Shown piece by piece: positions 1 to 5,206 of a stretch of DNA of 5,605 nucleotides. How positions within the stretch are numbered: position 1 is the stretch's first letter; each line of letters opens with the position of its first letter. Source of the DNA: a bacterium (lineage in GTDB: Bacteria; UBP15; UBA6099; DSWB01); the NCBI GenBank assembly GCA_020061125.1, contig JAGUYV010000319.1, positions 1-5,605 on the forward strand. Reading direction: 5' to 3'. The position numbers and the translations under genes are program-made. The notes under the pieces are model-generated. The model searched no databases and was not told where the DNA came from. It saw nothing but the letters and a program-made list of their open reading frames with translations.

Positions 1-1
1 C

Positions 2-382
2 TCCACCCCGTCGTGCATGGGTATCGCCGTGGACTACGACTACGGCGGCGCGCCCGTGGCGCACGCGCGCGGCGGCTGGATCGCACAGCGCAACTATCCC
101 TTCCACATGGCGTACCGCGCGGTGTTCGAGAGCGCGGTCGTGGAATTCGATTCGCGCAACACGCCCGCGGTCCGGTTCACCTGGCCGCGCGGAAAGCCGC
201 CCGCGCCCTTTATCCAGAAGACCGACGGCTACCGCCTCCAGGCAAAACACTTCGCCGAGTGCGTGGCCAATAAAAAACAACCCGAAACGGCAACCGCACA
301 GGACGCGCGCGCGTCCCTGGCTCTGGCGCTCGCCGCGCGCGAGTCCGCGCGCACCGGACGCCCCGTGGAATTCGGCGCATGA
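2..382 (+). CDS. Gfo/Idh/MocA-family oxidoreductase, C-terminal fragment
   Basis: The reading frame is open from the window edge (first full codon at base 2) to a TGA at 380-382, giving the last 126 residues of a protein whose NAD(P)-binding N-terminal half lies outside the window. What is visible fits the C-terminal alpha/beta substrate domain of Gfo/Idh/MocA dehydrogenases. A beta-sheet stretch runs from about SCMGIAVDYDYGG through FESAVVEFD. It is followed by the typical tail, DGYRLQAKHFAECVANKK, then a helix rich in Ala and Arg (ASLALALAARESARTGRPVEF) that resembles the family's closing 'A...A..S...G..V' segment. These enzymes oxidise or reduce sugars, inositols and related polyols with NAD(P). 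The substrate cannot be told here. The aminotransferase start lies 60 bases downstream on the same strand, so the two are probably co-transcribed and may act in sequence, ketone formation then amination. The family call rests on the C-terminal pattern only, without the Rossmann motif or the EKP motif. An internal ATG at 17 is not the true start because the frame and fold continue upstream of it. Confidence 0.68.
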   Translation, partial: STPSCMGIAVDYDYGGAPVAHARGGWIAQRNYPFHMAYRAVFESAVVEFDSRNTPAVRFTWPRGKPPAPFIQKTDGYRLQAKHFAECVANKKQPETATAQDARASLALALAARESARTGRPVEFGA

Positions 383-432
383 ACCCGGGGGGAAATCTCC
401 CGCCCCTTTCCGCATCATCACTCGATTCCCTT

Positions 433-437
433 GGAGG
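433..437 (+). promoter_or_regulatory. Shine-Dalgarno that sets the aminotransferase start
   Basis: A consensus GGAGG ends five bases before the ATG at 443. It overlaps a possible in-frame TTG at 431, which would add four residues but would have no ribosome binding site of its own. The ATG at 443 is therefore the preferred start. Confidence 0.75.
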
Positions 438-442
438 AATGG

Positions 443-1717
443 ATGTCAAAAAAAGACAAAAAGCAAAAGGCCGGTGAGGAGAAACCCATTAGCGTGAAGT
501 CCGGGGATCTGGCGCTGTACGGCGGCGTCCCCGTTCGCAGAGACATGCCCGAGCAGCGCGTAGTCACGGGCGAGGACGAAATCAAGCAGGTGGTGCGCGT
601 GGTGCGCAGCGGGCGCCTCACCTCCCTGTCGCACGGCGTTGTCGAGAAATTCGAGAAGAAGTTCGCGGCCTGGTGCGGAGCCAAGTATGCGGTGGCCGTG
701 AACTCGGGCACGGCCGCGCTGCATGTGGCTCTGGCCGCGCTGGACATCGGCCCGGGCGACGAGGTCATCGTGCCCCCGTACACCTTCATCGCCACGGCTT
801 CTGCCGTGATTCAGCAGAACGCGGTTCCGGTGTTCGCGGACATTGATCCCGCCACCCTCAACATCAGCCCCCAGGCCGTGGCCGCGAAAATCACCCCGCG
901 CACAAAAGCCGTCGTTCCGGTGCATTTGTTCGGCCTGCCCGCGGACATGGCTGCAATCAACGAAGTTGCCGGAAAGCATGGAATCCCTGTGATCGAGGAT
1001 GCGTGTCAGGCGCACGGAGCGGCGTACCATGGCGACCGCGCGGGCGCTCTGGGGCGCATGGCCTGCTTCAGCTTTCAGGAATCCAAGAATATGGCCGCGG
1101 GCGAAGGCGGCATGATCACCACAAACGACAAGCAGCTCGCGCGCCAGTGCCGCATCATCCGCCACATCGGCATGGCCGCGAAATACGAATATGTCACGCT
1201 CGGCTACAACTACCGCATGCCCGCCTTGAGCGCGGCCGTGGGCCTGGCCCAGTTGAAAAAGCTCAAGGCCTTCAACAGGCACCGCGCCGCACTGGCCGAG
1301 TTCTACGCAAAAAAACTCGCGGACCTGCCCGTGACGCTGTATCCCGCGCCCGAGGGCGTCACATCAGCCAACCACCTGTTCCCGGTCACCTTCCCCCGCG
1401 AACTCGTGCCTGACCGGGAATTCATGCTCCTTCTGGTGCGCGCGCTGCACGCGGAAAACGCGCCCGTGTGGTGGGTGTATCCCGCGCCTTTGAACCAGGT
1501 GCAGTTCATACGCGAGCAGACCGCATACGCGCGGCAGTGCCCGTTCGCCTGCCCCCTGCGCGAGGAGCCCGCGGCGTACGATGCGCACGAATGCCCCGCG
1601 GCCGAAGACATCGCGGGACGCACCCTCGTGCTGCCCACGGCGCCGTGCTATCCCCTGTCCGTGGCCAGGGACACCGTGGCGGCCCTGCGCAAAGTCACGG
1701 CGTATTTCAGCGGATGA
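443..1717 (+). CDS. DegT/DnrJ/EryC1/StrS family PLP-dependent aminotransferase
   Basis: This is a complete 424-residue fold-type I aminotransferase of the sugar/cyclitol class, which transfers an amino group (normally from Glu or Gln) to a keto-sugar or ketocyclitol in the cytoplasm. The motifs are in order: LALYGGVPVR (23-32), the N-terminal signature seen in the AHBA-synthase/StsC-like branch; NSGTAALHVAL (87-97), the PLP-phosphate loop; PPYTFIATA (111-119); IEDACQAHG (184-192), with Asp186 to hold the pyridine nitrogen and Gln189; SFQESKNMAAGEGG (210-223), with Lys215 as the Schiff-base lysine; and GYNYRMPALSAAVGLAQL (254-271). Lys rather than His at the Schiff-base position argues for an aminotransferase, not a ColD-type dehydratase. 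Residues 1-22 form a charged, Lys/Glu-rich extension ahead of the core. The C-terminal part, with WWVYP (343-347) and CPAAED (384-389), is of family type but does not reveal the substrate. The gene follows the oxidoreductase by 60 bases, consistent with one operon. Length is slightly above the usual 370-400 because of the N-terminal extension. The family is secure; the specific product is unknown. Confidence 0.93.
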   Translation: MSKKDKKQKAGEEKPISVKSGDLALYGGVPVRRDMPEQRVVTGEDEIKQVVRVVRSGRLTSLSHGVVEKFEKKFAAWCGAKYAVAVNSGTAALHVALAALDIGPGDEVIVPPYTFIATASAVIQQNAVPVFADIDPATLNISPQAVAAKITPRTKAVVPVHLFGLPADMAAINEVAGKHGIPVIEDACQAHGAAYHGDRAGALGRMACFSFQESKNMAAGEGGMITTNDKQLARQCRIIRHIGMAAKYEYVTLGYNYRMPALSAAVGLAQLKKLKAFNRHRAALAEFYAKKLADLPVTLYPAPEGVTSANHLFPVTFPRELVPDREFMLLLVRALHAENAPVWWVYPAPLNQVQFIREQTAYARQCPFACPLREEPAAYDAHECPAAEDIAGRTLVLPTAPCYPLSVARDTVAALRKVTAYFSG

Positions 1718-1724
1718 CCGCCCC

Positions 1725-1740
1725 GCGCGCAATTGCGCGC
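1725..1740. repeat. 16-base perfect palindrome downstream of the aminotransferase gene
   Basis: GCGCGCAATTGCGCGC is an exact self-complementary 16-mer beginning 8 bases after the aminotransferase stop. As RNA it could form a 6-bp all-GC stem with an AATT loop, so it may serve as a terminator stem or 3'-end stabiliser. No T-tract follows directly, only CCCGGGTGT. A second, smaller stem (AGCGC 1755-1759 pairing with GCGCT 1763-1767) is followed by the more T-rich TTCATTATCATT, which could complete a weak terminator. It could also be a protein-binding site or a chance product of CG-rich sequence. Confidence 0.4.
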
Positions 1741-1771
1741 CCGGGTGTCAGCGCAGCGCGCCGCGCTTCAT

Positions 1772-1777
1772 TATCAT
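1772..1777 (+). promoter_or_regulatory. Possible -10 element for the exported-protein gene
   Basis: TATCAT matches five of six bases of the sigma-70 -10 consensus and sits in the only AT-rich patch (about 1768-1790) of an otherwise very GC-rich gap, 39 bases before the ATG at 1816. No convincing -35 box lies 16-18 bases upstream. The call therefore rests on position and composition only. Confidence 0.22.
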
Positions 1778-1788
1778 TCACAAGTGTT

Positions 1789-1802
1789 TGAACCACGGTT
1801 CA
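1789..1802. promoter_or_regulatory. Operator-like dyad just upstream of the exported-protein gene
   Basis: TGAACC-AC-GGTTCA is a perfect 6+2+6 inverted repeat. It lies directly after the possible -10 region and two bases before the GGGGA that probably serves as the ribosome binding site (1804-1808). The spacing and size suit a dimeric helix-turn-helix regulator, or a small RNA hairpin affecting translation initiation. No regulator gene is in the window, and a single copy could arise by chance. Confidence 0.3.
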
Positions 1803-1815
1803 CGGGGACCATGCC

Positions 1816-2907
1816 ATGAAAAGACAAACAGCAACAGTGCTCGCCATCCTCGCTCTCGCCGCAGCCCTCACCACCCTGTGCGCCACGGCCGCGCGCGCGC
1901 AGTGGGCGCCGCCCCCGCCGGAAAAACGCCAGCCCCTCGATGTCGCCGCGGTCATGATCTACGCGGCGCACGAAAACGACCGACCTACACTCATCGCCTG
2001 CGTGGACCAGGACAGCTTCTACAGGGAATACCTCGCACGCGCCAGAGACAAAAACCCGATGACCGAAACTGAATTCCGGGCCGGGCTGATCTTCGCGCTG
2101 ACAAATTCCTCGTCGGACAAGCTCGACCAGGCGCTCAAAGGCCTCGAGGGGCGCGACAAATACCGCTTCATCATGATGTTCCTCAAATCGTATTCCGAAG
2201 TGAAAATCGAAGGGGACACGCGCCGCATGATCGTGCGGGCCGAAGACGAACAGGGCCGCCAGCCGGAGATTTTTCTGCGGCGCGATAACGGCGTGTGGCG
2301 CGTAGTCTGGGTCGAGCCGTTCGACCGCCTGCGCGAATTCTTCGGCCAGCAGCCCGCGGAGGACACCTCACAGCAATCCCCGGCCGGAGCCGAAAAGCAA
2401 ACCCCGGCCGAGCCGGAAACGCCCCCCGTGCCCGCCCTGGACCTGCCCCCGGCCAAACGCTCGCCCGCACAGGCGCTCGCCGTGCTCATCATCGGCGCGG
2501 ACCGCAAGGACTGGGATCTGGCGACGACCGCTTTCGACATTGCCGGCATGCGAAACATGCTGGTGCGCGACATGCCCGCGCTGGACTTTCTGCCCACGGA
2601 AAAAATCCGGGAAATCTTCTCGAAAATCCTTGCGCGCGGCGGCCAGAAAATCAGCGCGTTCCTGCCCTCGGAACTCAACCGGCTCAACGCCGCGGAAAAA
2701 GCGGAAATGGTGGAACTCATGGTGCGCGCCCTGTCCACCACCGTGATTTCCGGGACCTCGGCGCGCATCACCGTGCGCCACCCCGACGACGAGTCCAAAT
2801 CCTGGGAATACAAAATGAACAAAACCGCGGACGGGTGGAAGATTGATGTGTTGAGCGTGTTCGACAATCTTCTCGAACAGTTTACCGGGCAACTGAACCG
2901 CAAATGA
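1816..2907 (+). CDS. Secreted protein of unknown function with two tandem copies of one domain
   Basis: I do not recognise this 363-residue protein. It begins with a clear Sec signal peptide: basic MKRQ, a hydrophobic stretch through about residue 24, and probable cleavage after Ala28 (motif ARA, before QW). Cys22 is not in a lipobox because Leu precedes it, so a periplasmic or secreted soluble protein is more likely than a lipoprotein. After a short Pro-rich piece come domain 1 (about 41-178), a low-complexity Pro/Ala/Glu/Gln linker (179-215) and domain 2 (about 216-360). The two domains align with each other without gaps over 114-176 and 294-356. Shared residues include G133/G313, R140-like basic positions, W161/W341 and the FD pair at 169-170/349-350. 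The N-terminal parts also align (45-64 with 222-241). The strand-rich end, with 'G-W' followed by hydrophobic residues, recalls NTF2-like or DUF4878-type small exported domains, but that is only a resemblance. The ATG at 1816 gives a well-formed signal peptide and has GGGGA seven bases upstream. An ATG at 1811 is closed at once by TGA. No catalytic motif is visible. Confidence 0.82.
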   Translation: MKRQTATVLAILALAAALTTLCATAARAQWAPPPPEKRQPLDVAAVMIYAAHENDRPTLIACVDQDSFYREYLARARDKNPMTETEFRAGLIFALTNSSSDKLDQALKGLEGRDKYRFIMMFLKSYSEVKIEGDTRRMIVRAEDEQGRQPEIFLRRDNGVWRVVWVEPFDRLREFFGQQPAEDTSQQSPAGAEKQTPAEPETPPVPALDLPPAKRSPAQALAVLIIGADRKDWDLATTAFDIAGMRNMLVRDMPALDFLPTEKIREIFSKILARGGQKISAFLPSELNRLNAAEKAEMVELMVRALSTTVISGTSARITVRHPDDESKSWEYKMNKTADGWKIDVLSVFDNLLEQFTGQLNRK

Positions 2908-2944
2908 CGCGCGGCCCGGCCGGGCGCACTATTGACGAAACGCA

Positions 2945-2970
2945 AACGCCCCGCCTTATGGCGGGGCGTT
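2945..2970. terminator. Bidirectional hairpin terminator between convergent genes
   Basis: An exact 11-bp stem (AACGCCCCGCC pairing with GGCGGGGCGTT) closes a TTAT loop, in the 88-base gap between the stop of the exported-protein gene (2907) and the stop of purH (2996). Reading +, the stem is followed by GTGTTGTGCGTTGG. Reading -, it is followed by TGCGTTTCGTC. Both are moderately T-rich but lack a long U run. Position and symmetry suggest it ends transcripts from both sides. Confidence 0.8.
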
Positions 2971-2995
2971 GTGTTGTGCGTTGGAATGAACCGGA

Positions 2996-4561
2996 TCAGT
3001 GCTTGAAATGGCGCATGCCCGTGAGGCCCAGGGCGATGTTGTGCTCGTCGCAGGCCATGCCGATTTCATCGTCGCGCAGCGCTCCGCCCGGCTGGATGAT
3101 GGCGGTGATGCCGTAGCGCGAGGCCTCGTCAATGATGTTGCGCATGGGAATGAATGTGTCGAACGCCATGACGCAGCCCACGGATTCGTCGCCCGCTTTC
3201 TCGAACGCGATGCGCATGGCGTCCATGCGGTTGATCTGGTTCGCGCCCGTGCCGATGGTCTGCAGATCCTTAGCCAGCACCACGGCGTTGGAGCCGACAT
3301 GCTTGACCACTTTCCAGGCGAGGATCAGGTCCGCGAGCTGCTTGCGGGTGGGTTTGCGTTTTGACAAAACTTTCAAGTGCGCGCCCTCGGGCAGGAGCAG
3401 GTCGTCGTTTTCCTGAACCAGCACGCCGCCGAGCACGCTGCGCAGATTGAGCGTGCCCGCCTGCTTGGTCCACTTTTTGCCCACGATCTGCAGCACGCGC
3501 ATGTTGGCGGCCTTCTTTGCGGAGCGCAGCAATTCGAGCGCGCCCTCGGTGTAGCGGGATGCGATGATGGCTTCGTTGTAGGTGGCGGTGATTTCCTTGG
3601 CCGCGCGTTTTTCCACCTGTCCGTTGAAGGCCACGACCGCACCCACGGCGCTGGCCGGCTCCACATCGCGCGCCTTGAGATACGCTTTGACCAGGTCCTT
3701 TTCCAGAGCCACGCCCAGGGGCACGCCCTGCTTGACCACGGCCACCGCGGGCTTGTCGAACTCCATGACGATTTCCAGGGCCAGGTTGAGGTCATAGGCC
3801 ATGTTGTAGGGGATGGAGCCGCCCTTGTGCATCTCGGCCTCGGCCAGTGACACGCCGTACAGGTCCGGCTCGCGGAAGAACGCGGCGCGCTGGTGCGGGT
3901 TCTCCCCGTAGCGCAGTTCCATGGCCTTGCTGTATTTCAGGAACAGGGTCCTCGGCAGGAATTCGTCACGGCGCAATTCCTTGTTCATGTTGTTGTAGAT
4001 GTCCATGTCGTAGGAGGCGCTCAACTCGAACGCGCGCACCGCGAGCCTGCGGCAGAAGTCCACGGACGGCTTGCCTTCGGTTTTGGTGAATTCGTCCATG
4101 AATTCCGCGTACTGGGCCGGATTGGTGAGCACGGCCACATCCCGGAAATTGCGCGCCGCCGCCCGGATGATGGAAAGAGTGGCCACATCCGCGGCGGACA
4201 CCGAGTCGTCAATACTACCGCCGGTTTCGGTGACCGCGTCGAACGGCGCGGGGTTGGCGATCACCAGGTCTATGTGCTGGCCGCCGATGTTCTTGAGTTG
4301 TTCGGTGTGGGAGTTCTCGCGGCGAAGGGCCATCACGCCCCCGAAAATGATCGGGTGCATGGCTTCGATGCTCCCGTCCAGGGTCTCGCCGTGGCCGGTG
4401 ACCGTGGCCAGATCCTGGGCTTTGACACCGTTCTTGTCCAGCATCTTGCAGGTGGGCGTGGACGCGATAATCTCCACACCCTTTTTAGACAGGAATGCGG
4501 CCAGATCCACGAGGTTGGTTTTGTCGTGCACGCTGATCAGGGCCGTGGCGATTTTTTTCAT
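2996..4561 (-). CDS. purH: PurH-family protein (AICAR transformylase/IMP cyclohydrolase) with altered active sites
   Basis: The protein has 521 residues, the usual PurH length, and is intact. PurH catalyses the last two steps of de novo IMP synthesis in the cytosol: formyl transfer from 10-formyl-THF to AICAR, then ring closure of FAICAR. The N-terminal MGS-like cyclohydrolase domain (about 1-200) opens with ALISVHDKTNLVDLA (7-21). The transformylase domain (about 205-521) has LRYGENPHQ (216-224), SNAVVLAKD (424-432), QTIGTGANQINRMDA (434-448), IIQPGGALRDDE (488-499) and the C-terminal TGMRHFKH (514-521). Many hallmark residues differ. The STGGT loop reads STPT, one residue shorter (34-37). 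LDGRVKTLHP reads LDGSIEAMHP (61-70). NLYPF reads NPAPF (103-107). DIGGP reads DVATL (125-129). Lys137 is Arg. In the transformylase, VKHANPCG reads VKQGVPLG (276-283), so the catalytic His is Gln278, and SAFGG reads SAVGA (304-308). Asp468 and Asn425 remain. Start: the ATG overlaps the upstream phosphatase stop (ATGA), with GGAGG 7 bases before it. Family membership is secure. Whether both activities survive is doubtful. Confidence 0.87.
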   Translation of the reverse strand: MKKIATALISVHDKTNLVDLAAFLSKKGVEIIASTPTCKMLDKNGVKAQDLATVTGHGETLDGSIEAMHPIIFGGVMALRRENSHTEQLKNIGGQHIDLVIANPAPFDAVTETGGSIDDSVSAADVATLSIIRAAARNFRDVAVLTNPAQYAEFMDEFTKTEGKPSVDFCRRLAVRAFELSASYDMDIYNNMNKELRRDEFLPRTLFLKYSKAMELRYGENPHQRAAFFREPDLYGVSLAEAEMHKGGSIPYNMAYDLNLALEIVMEFDKPAVAVVKQGVPLGVALEKDLVKAYLKARDVEPASAVGAVVAFNGQVEKRAAKEITATYNEAIIASRYTEGALELLRSAKKAANMRVLQIVGKKWTKQAGTLNLRSVLGGVLVQENDDLLLPEGAHLKVLSKRKPTRKQLADLILAWKVVKHVGSNAVVLAKDLQTIGTGANQINRMDAMRIAFEKAGDESVGCVMAFDTFIPMRNIIDEASRYGITAIIQPGGALRDDEIGMACDEHNIALGLTGMRHFKH

Positions 4562-5184
4562 TCCTTCGCCTCCTTTGTTTGGGCGCGCTCCATTGCGTTG
4601 GAGCGAAGCCGTTCCACGGCGGCTTGATCAAGCGCCATGGTTATATGCCGACCGTTCACGAGCTTGTCCCGCCACATGTCGGACAGGGGCCTGTCCTCGA
4701 GAATGCAGCGGGCCACCTGCGACACCACCTGGTGGGTCACGAAGGCGATCCTGCCCGAGTCGCGGTTGTAAACATCCCAGAGGCCCGCGGCCACGCGGAC
4801 CCTCACCTGCTCCAGTGTTTCTCCGTCCGGAAACGAAACCGCGTGCGGTTCCGAATGCCATTTGTCAAACAGGCCCGGAAACGCCCGGTCCGCTTCGGCG
4901 CGGTCCATGCCTTCCACGGCGCCGTGGTTCACTTCCAGGAGCCACTCCTGCACCACGGGTTCGATGCCCAGGGCCGCGGCGATGGCGTCTGCGCTCTGCC
5001 GCGCGCGCTTGAGCGGGCTGACGAAGATTTTGTTAATTTTCAGTTCCGCGAGCCGCGCGGCGGTTTCCTGCGCCTGGGCCAGCCCGGTTTCGTTCAGCTC
5101 GATGTCAATCCGGCCCTGGCACCGTAGCTCACGGTTCATGCGCGTTTCGCCGTGCCTGACGAATATGAATTGTTCCGCGGGCAT
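4558..5184 (-). CDS. Histidine phosphatase superfamily protein (phosphoglycerate-mutase-like)
   Basis: This 208-residue cytosolic protein has the full catalytic set of the branch 1 histidine phosphatases. It has FVRHGETRMN (8-17), with His11 as the residue that becomes phosphorylated; SPLKRARQSA (56-65), with the phosphate-binding Arg60; LLEVNHGAVEG (82-92), with Glu84 as the likely acid/base; and VTHQ (149-152), with His151 as the second histidine. The GRIDIELNETGLAQA segment (24-38) and PDGETLEQVRVRV (119-131) are also standard. The length of about 200 suits small-molecule phosphatases (CobC, PspA and GpmB types) rather than the roughly 230-250 residues of true cofactor-dependent mutases. 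The family hydrolyses varied phosphate esters, and the substrate cannot be read from sequence. It lies between purM and purH, 22 bases after the purM stop and overlapping the purH start by 4 bases, so a role linked to purine or ribotide metabolism is plausible but unproven. The start at 5184 has a GGGAAGGGG purine tract just upstream. A longer frame back to 5307 would overlap purM and encode an unlikely Arg/Pro-rich leader. The last ten residues (AMERAQTKEAKE region) form a charged tail. Confidence 0.9.
   Translation of the reverse strand: MPAEQFIFVRHGETRMNRELRCQGRIDIELNETGLAQAQETAARLAELKINKIFVSPLKRARQSADAIAAALGIEPVVQEWLLEVNHGAVEGMDRAEADRAFPGLFDKWHSEPHAVSFPDGETLEQVRVRVAAGLWDVYNRDSGRIAFVTHQVVSQVARCILEDRPLSDMWRDKLVNGRHITMALDQAAVERLRSNAMERAQTKEAKE
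4569..4573 (-). promoter_or_regulatory. Shine-Dalgarno of purH inside the phosphatase gene
   Basis: GGAGG on the - strand, within AAAGGAGGCGAAGGA, lies 7 bases before the purH ATG and inside the last codons of the phosphatase gene. Together with the ATGA stop-start overlap (4558-4561), it implies that purH is translated by re-initiation or coupling with the upstream gene. Confidence 0.7.
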
Positions 5185-5206
5185 GTAGCCCCTTCCCTGT
5201 CCGGCG

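Noticed and set aside
387-401. Small GGGA...TCCC hairpin between the oxidoreductase and aminotransferase genes
   Set aside because: The stem is only 4 bp with no T-tract. It is too weak to call a terminator, and the two genes look co-transcribed.
431-442. TTG start four codons upstream of the aminotransferase ATG
   Set aside because: The TTG overlaps the GGAGG that serves the ATG at 443, so it would have no ribosome binding site of its own.
446-1282. Long antisense open frame opposite the aminotransferase gene
   Set aside because: It is a shadow of a strongly supported gene in GC-rich DNA. Its translation is His/Arg/Gly-rich with no recognisable motif and no ribosome binding site.
2019-2945. 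Antisense open frame of 308 codons opposite the exported-protein gene
   Set aside because: Its translation is rich in Arg and Ser with no domain pattern. It runs through the terminator hairpin, while the + strand frame has a signal peptide and an internal domain repeat.
2996-4561. purH as a decaying pseudogene
   Set aside because: The frame is intact at normal family length, has a good ribosome binding site and operon position, and keeps many family motifs. The changes are confined substitutions, which fits divergence better than decay.
3893-5012. Overlapping + strand open frames opposite purH and the phosphatase gene
   Set aside because: Both opposite-strand genes have clear family motifs. 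The + strand translations are low-complexity and lack start signals.
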